Shown: positions 25,009 to 31,197, counted from the first letter of the stretch. The stretch: 33,918 nt of DNA from Candidatus Kaiserbacteria bacterium (GCA_024653575.1 JANLIJ010000109.1:1-33918); one strand, 5' to 3'. The notes: generated by a model from the letters alone, not told the origin. Program-made: numbers and translations.

Positions 25009-25626
25009 TCACCTCCTCGTGAACATGTTATACGCGAGTGCAGACTTCCTCTCCCTGAGCCATGCGCCGACTGACTCATCGCCGACCGCGATTTCAATCT
25101 TGGTCGCCCAATCGAGGTCGCCCCTCCTATAGCGAAACAGGTGGTTGCCGAGAAGAGAGATATCAAATTTACCCTCGTTCTGTTCAGCCATTTTCCCGAA
25201 TACAAAATGCGGGCGATTTACACCTCTGCGATACCGAGGCTTAAGGTTGTTCTCCCACAAGACCGGTGCAAGGACTTTGCTCGGAGTAATGAACGTGAAT
25301 TTACTACCCTGCGCATGCAGTGGATGGTGCTCTTCACGGATTTCTTCAATCGTGTCGCCAGTGAGACGCGCGACCGAGACCCAACGCACGGTCTCAGACC
25401 TCATCCCAGACCCGTGCGCAAAGCTATGAAAGCCATTCGGAACCGTCGTAAGAAATTCCTGGTACTTGAGGATGAGCTCACCCACGTGACCCTGTATTGC
25501 AGGCGCGAGTACGCTTCGTGTGAGCCTCCTTTGAAGCCCGTTGCCCAGCCCTTCGGTACGTTTTTCTGCAGAATCCCAGACATACTTCAACGCGAGTACA
25601 TCTGGGCTGTTTGCGGTTATGATCAC
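25009..25626 (-). CDS. Unrecognised protein with a strong Shine-Dalgarno start
   Basis: I do not recognise this 205-residue soluble protein. The start is taken as the GTG at 25626 because GGAGGT lies 5 nt before it; the track start at 25707 has no such support. No signal peptide or membrane helix is seen. The protein is rich in Arg, His and Trp (for example GFHSFAHGSGMRSETVRWVSVARLTGDTIEEI and NNLKPRYRRGVNRPHFVFGKMAEQN), and its base composition is more GC-rich than that of its neighbours. The classical ribosome-binding site is unlike the mostly leaderless genes around it, and it sits next to tRNA-Leu; together this suggests horizontal acquisition. The overlapping plus-strand frames are shadows. 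Confidence 0.55.
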   Translation of the reverse strand: MIITANSPDVLALKYVWDSAEKRTEGLGNGLQRRLTRSVLAPAIQGHVGELILKYQEFLTTVPNGFHSFAHGSGMRSETVRWVSVARLTGDTIEEIREEHHPLHAQGSKFTFITPSKVLAPVLWENNLKPRYRRGVNRPHFVFGKMAEQNEGKFDISLLGNHLFRYRRGDLDWATKIEIAVGDESVGAWLRERKSALAYNMFTRR

Positions 25627-25725
25627 AGTGCACCTCCGTATATTGGTTTGAGAACATGACCAAACTTCTTCCAAACAAAAGACTACTCTATCCAGATATA
25701 ATTGCAAATATGCGCTAAGGTGATT

Positions 25726-25754
25726 TTGATTAGGTTCATATTCTGTGATATAAT
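25726..25754 (+). promoter_or_regulatory. hicBA promoter (TTGATT-17-TATAAT)
   Basis: -35 TTGATT (25726-25731), 17-bp spacer, -10 TATAAT (25749-25754), then 6 nt to the hicB ATG, so the mRNA is probably leaderless. Confidence 0.65.
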
Positions 25755-25760
25755 ATTTAA

Positions 25761-25988
25761 ATGAAAAATATTATTCAGTTTCAAATCTCTAAAGGTGATG
25801 AATATTATGTTGCAGAAGGTGTTAATGTCGCTGTAGTTACACAAGGAAAAACACTTGATGAACTTACGGTAAATATTCGCGAGGCTGTACAGGCTCACCT
25901 TGAAGGTGAGAACCTAGAAGAGCTCGGCCTCGGTCAATCTCCATCGGTGTTGGTGAACTTCGAATTACCACAACTTGCTCATGCCTAG
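25761..25988 (+). CDS. hicB: HicB-like antitoxin
   Basis: 75 residues of the UPF0150/HicB partial RNase H-like fold (FQISKGDEYYVAEGVNVAVVTQGKTLDELTVNIREAVQAHLEG, typical of the family core). It would neutralise the HicA toxin by direct binding. There is no C-terminal DNA-binding domain, so autoregulation by this protein alone is doubtful. The order antitoxin-toxin is the reverse of the classical hicAB, but is known in this family. Its last 8 bases overlap hicA, giving translational coupling. Confidence 0.85.
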   Translation: MKNIIQFQISKGDEYYVAEGVNVAVVTQGKTLDELTVNIREAVQAHLEGENLEELGLGQSPSVLVNFELPQLAHA

Positions 25989-26223
25989 ACTAAAAGTTCT
26001 CTCGGCAAAAGAAGTTATTGGTATCTTAGAAAATCAGGGTTTTAGTGTTGCTAGTCAAAAAGGAAGTCACATTAAATTAAGGAGAAATACTTCTTACGGC
26101 ACAGAAATACTCACAATACCAAACCACAAAGAAATTGATCGTGGTACCCTGAAAGCGATTTTTAATCAGACACTCAAATTCATACCAGAAGATGTACTGA
26201 GAAACTCTTTTTATACTGATTAG
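25981..26223 (+). CDS. hicA: HicA-like mRNA interferase toxin
   Basis: Double-stranded-RNA-binding-fold toxin that cleaves mRNA. From the ATG at 25981 it has 80 residues; the track start (25975) is two codons earlier within hicB. The KVLSAKEVIGILENQGF helix and the SQKGSHIKLRR strand carry the catalytic histidine (His30), and LTIPNHKEIDRGTLKAIFNQ completes the family pattern. It is intact, so the pair is probably functional. Its stop codon overlaps a TAGATT that could be the -10 box for miaA. Confidence 0.88.
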   Translation: MPRLKVLSAKEVIGILENQGFSVASQKGSHIKLRRNTSYGTEILTIPNHKEIDRGTLKAIFNQTLKFIPEDVLRNSFYTD

Positions 26224-26232
26224 ATTCGTTCA

Positions 26233-27135
26233 ATGACTGGCACCCACAAATCAAAAGTCCTCGTCATTGTGGGACCAACTGCATCGGGAAAGACTTCCCT
26301 TTCTATTGAACTTGGGAAGAGATTTAATGGCGAGATTATTTCTGCTGATTCACGGCAAGTATATAGAGGACTTGATATTGGTACAGGAAAGGTGACGCGG
26401 GCAGAGATGCAAGGAATTCACCACCACCTCCTCGATGTCGCAGAGCCTCAAAATGTGTATACCGTCGCGGACTACGTCCGCGACGGTCGCATCGCTATTG
26501 ACAGCATCCTCTCACGAGAGAAGCTCCCCATTATCGTCGGTGGTACCTTTTTCTATATAAACGCACTTCTCGGAGCAGTCTCCACACCTGAAGTTCCACC
26601 AAATGTGAAATTGCGAGAGGAACTTGAAAAGTATTCAAACGAAGAGCTTTTTGAAATACTTAAAGAGAAGGATAATGCACGGGCAGAGACCATTGACCCA
26701 AGTAACCAGAGAAGGTTAATTCGAGCAATTGAAATCGCCTCTGCACTCGGAGCAGTTCCCAAGACACGTGCTGTAGAGCTCTATAATGCCCTTGCAATAG
26801 GCATTCATATCGAGAAGGAGGATTTACTTAAAAATATACATACGCGCCTTGTAGAACGAATTACGGCGGGAATGATTGATGAGGTTGTCACACTCCACAA
26901 GAATGGCCTTTCCTATGAACGGATGACTGAACTCGGAATTGAATACCAACACATCTCAAGATATCTTCAAAATAAAATTACCAAAGATGAGATGTGCTCA
27001 CTCATTGAAACAAAAAGTCGGCAGTACGCTAAGCGACAGATGACGTGGCTGAAGCGAGACAAGGTAATTCAATGGGTAAGGAAAGATGAGTCTGAGAAGA
27101 TTGAAGGGTTGGTGAATGGATTCCTAATCAATTAG
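26233..27135 (+). CDS. miaA: tRNA dimethylallyltransferase
   Basis: Adds the isopentenyl group to A37 of tRNAs reading U-starting codons. The tRNA-Leu(CAA), -Trp and -Tyr of this window are typical substrates. 300 residues, with the P-loop VGPTASGKTS, the ISADSRQVYRGLDIGTGK substrate site, HHLLDVAEPQNVYTVADY and PIIVGGTFFYINALL. The C-terminal arm ends with KSRQYAKRQMTWLKRD. It begins 9 bases after hicA. TAGATT 6 nt before the ATG may give a separate leaderless transcript. Confidence 0.96.
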   Translation: MTGTHKSKVLVIVGPTASGKTSLSIELGKRFNGEIISADSRQVYRGLDIGTGKVTRAEMQGIHHHLLDVAEPQNVYTVADYVRDGRIAIDSILSREKLPIIVGGTFFYINALLGAVSTPEVPPNVKLREELEKYSNEELFEILKEKDNARAETIDPSNQRRLIRAIEIASALGAVPKTRAVELYNALAIGIHIEKEDLLKNIHTRLVERITAGMIDEVVTLHKNGLSYERMTELGIEYQHISRYLQNKITKDEMCSLIETKSRQYAKRQMTWLKRDKVIQWVRKDESEKIEGLVNGFLIN

Positions 27136-27215
27136 CACAATGGTGGTTTAAAACCCATTTTGTTTCGAAATCTATATCATCCATGTGATAATAAAGCACC
27201 TCAATTTCCCATCTC

Positions 27216-28703
27216 ATGTATACCACCTTAAAACAATACTTTGGCTACGACGAATTTCGCCCGCTACAAAAGGAGATTATCGAGCGAGTGATGGATAAAA
27301 AGGATTGTTTAGTGCTTATGCCAACAGGCGGAGGTAAATCACTCTGTTTCCAATTGCCCGCGTTACTGCAATTGGGTACTACCATTGTCATTTCTCCGCT
27401 TATCTCGCTCATGAAAGATCAGGTAGATGCTCTGCTTGGAAATGGTATAAGCTCAGCCTTCATCAATAGCTCACTCCGCCAAGACGAAATCACTGAAGTG
27501 ATAGAAAAAGTAAAGAGTGGCTCACTCAAAATCCTATACATAACACCCGAACGACTTGCGCTTCCACAATTTGAAGCAATTCTACACACACTTCCGGTGA
27601 GCCTGTTCGCTATTGACGAAGCTCACTGTATCTCAGAATGGGGACATGACTTCCGACCCGACTACCGTAACCTCAAGTCACTTCGACAAAAATTTCCTTC
27701 TATCCCCATCATTGCACTGACCGCTACCGCTACCGAAAAAGTTCGAGCGGATATCGTCAACCAACTCGCACTTCCCTCTCCTCATATTTTCACTTCAAGT
27801 TTTAATCGACAAAACTTAAGCTATGAGGTTTTGCAAAAAAAGGATTCATTCTCCACAATTCTTTCGCTTGTGTCTTTGTATAAAGGAGAAAGTATTATCA
27901 TCTACTGTTTCTCACGCAAAGACACCGAAACGATTGCTGAGAAATTAAACAAACAAGGATACAAGGCTGGCACATACCACGCAGGCCTGAGTTCCGACAC
28001 ACGCAGAGACAATCAAGAACGTTTTATCCGTGATGATATCCAGATTATGGTAGCTACCATTGCCTTTGGCATGGGCATCGATAAACCTGATGTACGTTTG
28101 GTCATCCACCACAGTCTCCCCAAATCAATTGAAGGATACTATCAAGAAACGGGGCGCGCAGGACGAGACGGACTCCCCGCACGCTGTGTACTCCTGTTCT
28201 CTCTTGCAGACAAATTCAAGCATGACTATTTCAACAACCAAATTGCAGATCCGGAGGAAAAACAGCAGGTGCAATACAACCTGGAGCAATCGGTGCAGTA
28301 TGGGAAACTGAGCAGTTGTCGCAGAAAATTTTTGCTTAAGTATTTTAATGAAGAATACAAAGAACAAAATTGTGGAAACTGTGACCGCTGTGTTTTTCCT
28401 ACTCCACTCATAATTCAAAAACCTAAGAAGGTTATACAAAAATCAGTCGCGTCGTTCGTAACAGATACCAACTACGACGTTTCACTATTTGAGGCACTGC
28501 GGAAAATCCGGACAAGCGAAGCGACACGACTCAGAATCCCTCCGTACATCGTCTTTGGTGACAAAGCACTTCATGAGATGGCTCTTCATAAACCAAAAAC
28601 AGCTACGGCATTCCTCAACATCAACGGCGTTGGTGAGAAAAAATTAACACAATTTGGAGAGATTTTCATGGAGGCTATACGGAAGTTTGAGGGTGGGGAA
28701 TGA
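27216..28703 (+). CDS. recQ: RecQ-type ATP-dependent DNA helicase
   Basis: 3'-to-5' DNA helicase for recombination and fork repair. 495 residues. The helicase core has Q-motif FGYDEFRPLQ, Walker A MPTGGGKS, DEAH, TATATEKV, YCFSRKDTETIAEKL and QETGRAGRDG. A zinc-binding module follows (SSCRRKFLLKYFNEEYKEQNC..C..C). An HRDC-like domain ends the protein (about 415-490, SLFEALRKIRTSEATRLRIPPYIVF). The winged-helix (RQC) domain normally between zinc and HRDC is missing, replaced by a linker of about 30 residues (FPTPLIIQKPKKVIQ). Confidence 0.94.
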   Translation: MYTTLKQYFGYDEFRPLQKEIIERVMDKKDCLVLMPTGGGKSLCFQLPALLQLGTTIVISPLISLMKDQVDALLGNGISSAFINSSLRQDEITEVIEKVKSGSLKILYITPERLALPQFEAILHTLPVSLFAIDEAHCISEWGHDFRPDYRNLKSLRQKFPSIPIIALTATATEKVRADIVNQLALPSPHIFTSSFNRQNLSYEVLQKKDSFSTILSLVSLYKGESIIIYCFSRKDTETIAEKLNKQGYKAGTYHAGLSSDTRRDNQERFIRDDIQIMVATIAFGMGIDKPDVRLVIHHSLPKSIEGYYQETGRAGRDGLPARCVLLFSLADKFKHDYFNNQIADPEEKQQVQYNLEQSVQYGKLSSCRRKFLLKYFNEEYKEQNCGNCDRCVFPTPLIIQKPKKVIQKSVASFVTDTNYDVSLFEALRKIRTSEATRLRIPPYIVFGDKALHEMALHKPKTATAFLNINGVGEKKLTQFGEIFMEAIRKFEGGE

Positions 28704-28751
28704 TTATGGAGGCCGGACCTCAGGAAAGACGTGTTGGTGTTTTCATTTTGC

Positions 28752-28799
28752 GGGGTCAAGTTTCTAACTCGCTACGCTCGTAAGAACTTCCTCCCCGGA
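28752..28799. repeat. Long imperfect hairpin between recQ and tRNA-Trp
   Basis: GGGG..AAGTTTCTAACTCGC and its near-complement GCTCGTAAGAACTT..CCCC form an imperfect 20-bp hairpin. A further palindrome (TTTTGC...GCAAAA) lies at about 28808-28830. I see no gene in 28704-28845; the short track ORFs there are hairpin sequence. Confidence 0.4.
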
Positions 28800-28845
28800 C
28801 TCGCCCTTTTTGCTCCTTGCGGTCGCAAAACATGGCTCCGTCTCT

Positions 28846-28930
28846 CGCAGAGGTACGCGAGCAAAGCAGTTTGCTCGCTACACGAAAAAGACCTGCATAT
28901 TCATGCAGGTCTTTTTCGTGTACCTCTGCG
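28846..28930 (-). terminator. tRNA-Trp terminator palindrome with an inserted 23-nt hairpin
   Basis: The core CACGAAAAAGACCTGCAT pairs perfectly with its complement around a 4-nt loop (28881-28920). The outer arm CGCAGAGGTA also pairs with TACCTCTGCG at the tRNA 3' end. Between GGTA and TACACG on the distal arm sits an extra 23-nt hairpin (GCGAGCAAA/TTTGCTCGC, 28856-28878) flanked by TA on both sides. Removing it and one TA restores a 28-bp perfect palindrome. Confidence 0.75.
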
Positions 28931-28999
28931 AGCCCACGAGGATTCGAACCTCGGTCGCTGGTTTTGGAGACCAGAATTCTACCACTGAACTATAGGCCC
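28929..28999 (-). tRNA. tRNA-Trp (anticodon CCA)
   Basis: On the minus strand: acceptor GGGCCTA/TGGGCTC (two G-U pairs), D arm GTTC-AGTGGTA-GAAT, anticodon stem-loop CTGGT-CTCCAAA-ACCAG giving CCA, T arm CGAGG-TTCGAAT-CCTCG, discriminator G. CCA is not encoded. The 3' end merges with a terminator palindrome. Confidence 0.95.
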
Positions 29000-29039
29000 T
29001 TGTATGTACTATTGAACTTCTCTAGTTTACACCAGCTTT

Positions 29040-29151
29040 AGACCAGAATTCTCCTTCCAAACAACACGAGAGAAATGGAAGTTCACTTACATTTCCGAGC
29101 GAGTGCAGGAAGCAAGAAATCTCTGATTTCTTCCCACTGAACTATAGGCCC
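29040..29151 (-). pseudogene. 5'-half copy of tRNA-Trp with an 81-nt D-loop insert
   Basis: Minus strand: the first 18 bases of tRNA-Trp (GGGCCTATAGTTCAGTGG, 29134-29151), then 81 foreign bases (29053-29133), then AGAATTCTGGTCT (29040-29052), all identical to the intact tRNA-Trp located 41 bases downstream. The anticodon and 3' half are absent. The insert itself contains hairpins (AAGAAATC/GATTTCTT and GAAATG/CATTTC). It cannot give a functional tRNA. Confidence 0.75.
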
Positions 29152-29201
29152 AGTCAGATGATGTTACGGCATAGATAAGTCTGAGTCAAACAACAATAGT
29201 A

Positions 29202-30104
29202 TTAGATTTTACAAGAGCCTTTTGAAACGGTTATGTCCCAATGTGTTGATTCCAGAACATATTCGTTCCCGCAACTATCACGGTAGCGTGGGCCTCCATG
29301 GTCACCAGTTCTTTGTCCATCTGCCGTCAATTTCGTCTTTAAAAAATTATCAACGGCCTGGTTGTCATTGATGTCAATTTTGTATCCGGCACCATGAGAT
29401 TGTCCTGTTGTGCCACCTGAATGTGGTTCAACAGCACCTGTTATTTCAACATTACAAGCCGTGCATGATTCTTTAATATTTATGGCTTGCTGAAGCGTGT
29501 CCTGTCGTATACCAGTTAGTGTCGTACAACCAGCGGTAGTGGGGCATGTCTCCTTAACTCCTGACGCTCCACTCGTACTCGTGACTTTAACACCGGCCTT
29601 CCCGAGCTCACTCAGCGCTGCTGAATGTGAAAGTGTCCCCGGTGCAATAACACCCGCTGTTGGTGTGCCAATGACGGGAGGAGTGGCTGGGGCAGTGGGA
29701 CTTGGTGGAAGTACAGTACATTGTATTTCATACCATTTCCCTTTGTACTCGTCCTTCACAAGAAGATTAAGTATCGTATTCACGATGAGCCATGAGCCAA
29801 GGAGGATAACGAGCCCAATCACAGAATTCGTCATTATTGAACGCGCAGAGCTTACTGCCCCCGTATCGCCTCCCGACATCACCATCTTCATACCACCCCA
29901 TGCGAAAGTAAGAGCAATGACACTCGCTGAGATTTTAATAAACCAATTTATAATATTCTGTCCGAGTTGTATAAAATCACAAGCTCGACAATCTGGACCG
30001 TCACACGGCACAATTCTCTTTGGTTCTTCTCCATAGACCAAAACTGGTCCTGCAATAACCAAGAAGGCAAGTATCAAAAAAAAGCCAAAACGAAAATTTC
30101 TCAT
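29202..30104 (-). CDS. VirB2-like pilin domain fused to an M15-type D,D-peptidase domain
   Basis: From the ATG at 30104 it has 300 residues. It begins with a signal peptide (RFGFFLILAFLVIAGPVLVYG). A VirB2/TrbC-like segment with two transmembrane helices follows (about 45-115; CDGPDCRACDFIQLGQNIINW, AWGGMKMVMSGGD), a type found in many Patescibacteria. After a Pro/Thr/Ala linker (about 132-155) comes a C-terminal domain with SHGAGYKID (His237, Asp244) and ExxH (Glu285, His288). These match the zinc ligands and catalytic Glu of the M15 (VanX/VanY-like) D,D-peptidases. Six or more cysteines suggest disulfides. A peptidoglycan-cutting pilin fusion for secretion or host contact is inference. It lies upstream of tRNA-Trp on the same strand. 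Confidence 0.65.
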   Translation of the reverse strand: MRNFRFGFFLILAFLVIAGPVLVYGEEPKRIVPCDGPDCRACDFIQLGQNIINWFIKISASVIALTFAWGGMKMVMSGGDTGAVSSARSIMTNSVIGLVILLGSWLIVNTILNLLVKDEYKGKWYEIQCTVLPPSPTAPATPPVIGTPTAGVIAPGTLSHSAALSELGKAGVKVTSTSGASGVKETCPTTAGCTTLTGIRQDTLQQAINIKESCTACNVEITGAVEPHSGGTTGQSHGAGYKIDINDNQAVDNFLKTKLTADGQRTGDHGGPRYRDSCGNEYVLESTHWDITVSKGSCKI

Positions 30105-30127
30105 ATAGATATATCCTATCATAACCC

Positions 30128-30321
30128 AGAACCCCTCTCACATTGAATGACGAACTATCGTGTTCAAAACACGAGCGAGACTGGTCGGCGCAAAACGAAG
30201 CATATAGACATATGATGAGTTTGAGCCGTTACCGGTCGTAGCCGTTGTTTTGGGCACGAGAGGAGTCAAACATGTAATCTTTAAATTTGTATTTATGTGG
30301 TTCAATGTGAGATGGGTTCTA
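30128..30321. repeat. 194-bp element with 20-bp terminal inverted repeats
   Basis: AGAACCCCTCTCACATTGAA (30128-30147) is repeated in inverse at 30302-30321 with one mismatch. The interior is non-coding and holds smaller hairpins (CGTGTT/AACACG). ATAACCC lies just left and ATAAACC just right, possibly an imperfect target duplication. It could be a miniature transposable element or a structured RNA between two transcription units. Confidence 0.5.
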
Positions 30322-30387
30322 TAAACCACACTTCCACTCTGAGGTGAATTATGGTACTTTATAGCGGTCTTTAGAGAGACAAATATC

Positions 30388-30510
30388 TGCGTCGGTACTC
30401 AAGTGAGAAATGGGACGGGACCCATTTCGCAAGAGGTTGTCGATATTTTGTTAAAAATATCATACAACCTGAACAGTCCCTGTAAGGGAGTCAACGAGGG
30501 CAGACTGTAA
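30388..30510 (+). pseudogene. 5'-half copy of tRNA-Tyr with an 87-nt D-loop insert
   Basis: GCGTCGGTACTCAAG (30388-30402) equals the start of the intact tRNA-Tyr, together with 8 matching bases upstream (AAATATCT). An 87-nt insert (30403-30489) follows, then GTCAACGAGGGCAGACTGTAA resumes the tRNA through the GTA anticodon (30490-30510). The insert consists of three hairpins: AAATGGG/CCCATTT, AGGTTGTCGATATTTT with its partner, and TCCC/GGGA. The second hairpin shares AGGTTGTCGATATTTT with the T-loop inserts further downstream. The copy loses tRNA identity after the anticodon. Confidence 0.75.
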
Positions 30511-30621
30511 GACTGGCGCTTCGCGCACCCGGCAGTCTTTCTGGCAAAAGCATCTCCCACCGGAGATACTGTTTAAAGTCGCTATACGCGACAAACCAGT
30601 AAATCTTTCAGATTTCCAGTC
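30511..30621 (+). ncRNA. Possible multi-branched structured RNA
   Basis: GACTGG (30511-30516) can pair with CCAGTC (30616-30621), enclosing ATCTCC/GGAGAT, ACTGTTT...GTCGC/GCGAC...AAACCAGT, and AAATCT/AGATTT. Four stems in 111 nt, directly after a broken tRNA half and before the tRNA-Tyr promoter. No known family is recognised; it may be the decayed remainder of the broken tRNA with further hairpin inserts. Confidence 0.35.
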
Positions 30622-30646
30622 TAAAAGCTTGGCAGAAGTAGAACGG

Positions 30647-30652
30647 TACAAT
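30647..30652 (+). promoter_or_regulatory. -10 box of tRNA-Tyr
   Basis: TACAAT 14 nt before the mature tRNA-Tyr end; no convincing -35 at standard spacing. Confidence 0.4.
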
Positions 30653-30666
30653 ACAATCAAATATCT

Positions 30667-30749
30667 GCGTCGGTACTCAAGCGGTCAACGAGGGCAGACT
30701 GTAAATCTGCTGGCTCCGGCCTACGAAGGTTCGAATCCCTCCCGGCGCA
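30667..30749 (+). tRNA. tRNA-Tyr (anticodon GTA)
   Basis: Acceptor GCGTCGG/CCGGCGC (one G-U), D arm CTC/GAG, anticodon stem-loop GCAGA-CTGTAAA-TCTGC giving GTA, long variable arm as in bacterial Tyr tRNAs, T arm GAAGG-TTCGAAT-CCCTC with one A-C mismatch, discriminator A. CCA is not encoded. The 3' acceptor strand is also part of a perfect 14-bp palindrome with sequence just downstream. Confidence 0.93.
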
Positions 30750-30793
30750 CATTTTTAAGGCACCCTTATGGGTGCTTTTAAAATGTGCGCCGG
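30742..30793 (+). terminator. Terminator palindrome overlapping the tRNA-Tyr acceptor strand
   Basis: CCGGCGCACATTTT (30742-30755) pairs exactly with AAAATGTGCGCCGG (30780-30793), enclosing the terminator hairpin GCACCC-TTAT-GGGTGC-TTTT. The outer arm includes the last seven paired bases of the tRNA, so the unprocessed transcript could fold in two ways. Confidence 0.75.
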
Positions 30794-30819
30794 AGTGAGT
30801 GACTAAATGTCACTCACGC

Positions 30820-30914
30820 GAGGGATTCGAAGCTGTTCAGAGATACCTTTTCGAGTGAAACGAAGAAAAGTATCCTGAACGGGTACTGGTCATGTAATGA
30901 CCGAAATTCCCTCC
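30820..30914 (-). repeat. Two-hairpin module X, copy 1, in a tRNA T-loop remnant
   Basis: Read on the minus strand: GGAGGGAA, hairpin GGTCA-TTACA-TGACC, linker, a long hairpin (CTGAAC...GTTCAG ends), then TTCGAATCCCTC of a tRNA T arm. A further hairpin (GTGAGTGAC/GTCACTCAC, about 30795-30817) precedes CCGGCGCACA, the tRNA-Tyr 3' end, also on the minus strand. Confidence 0.6.
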
Positions 30915-30969
30915 AAGCACAAAATACCAAAACCCAAACATGCCTTGAGTTTTGTTATATTTTGCCGCC

Positions 30970-31065
30970 GGGAGGGATTCGAAAAGGTTGCCTGATATTT
31001 TATGACCGTAGGGAAATAAAATATCGACAACCTGTACTGGTCGTGTAACGACCGAAATTCCCTCC
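30970..31065 (-). repeat. Two-hairpin module X, copy 2, in a tRNA T-loop remnant
   Basis: Minus strand: GGAGGGAA, hairpin GGTCG-TTACA-CGACC, AGTAC, hairpin AGGTTGTCGATATTTT...AAAATATCAGGCAACCT, then TTCGAATCCCTCCCGGCG, which equals the tRNA-Tyr T arm and acceptor. Compared with copy 1 the first stem swaps an A-T pair for G-C. Confidence 0.65.
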
Positions 31066-31114
31066 TGGGATTCGAAGCTGTTCAAGTAACGACCGAAACT
31101 TCTTACAGAAGCTG
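31066..31114 (-). repeat. Deleted copy of module X (copy 4)
   Basis: Minus strand AGCTTCTGTAAGAAGTTTCGGTC then directly TTGAACAGCTTCGAATCCC: the left and right ends of the module without its middle. It abuts copy 2. Confidence 0.5.
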
Positions 31115-31161
31115 TCCACTCATTGGGTTTTATTCCACTCCGTTACATAAACCCTCAATGA

Positions 31162-31197
31162 GTCTTGCGAAAGTTTCAAGTATTCACTTTCTCACCC
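31162..31197 (+). repeat. Hairpin repeat Y, copy 2
   Basis: GTCTTGCGAAAG...CAAGTATTCACTTTCTCACCC, matching the segment upstream of tRNA-Leu. It runs straight into a tRNA-Tyr 3'-end copy (CCTCCCGGCGCACA). Confidence 0.5.

Noticed and set aside
25141-25659. 172-residue plus-strand ORF opposite the unknown gene at 25009-25626
   Set aside because: It has no ribosome-binding site or recognisable motif, and the minus-strand frame has a GTG start with a good SD and a matching terminator.
28731-28988. Small plus-strand ORFs between recQ and the end of tRNA-Trp
   Set aside because: They translate hairpins, the terminator palindrome and the antisense of tRNA-Trp.
30388-30749. A group I intron inside tRNA-Tyr
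   Set aside because: Group I introns in bacterial tRNAs split the anticodon loop once and leave one 3' exon. Here the 5' half is duplicated, the insert is in the D loop, and a complete tRNA follows. I could not find the conserved P, Q, R and S core elements by eye.
30388-30749. tmRNA (ssrA)
   Set aside because: There is no Ala acceptor signature or tag-coding frame; the identity elements are those of tRNA-Tyr.
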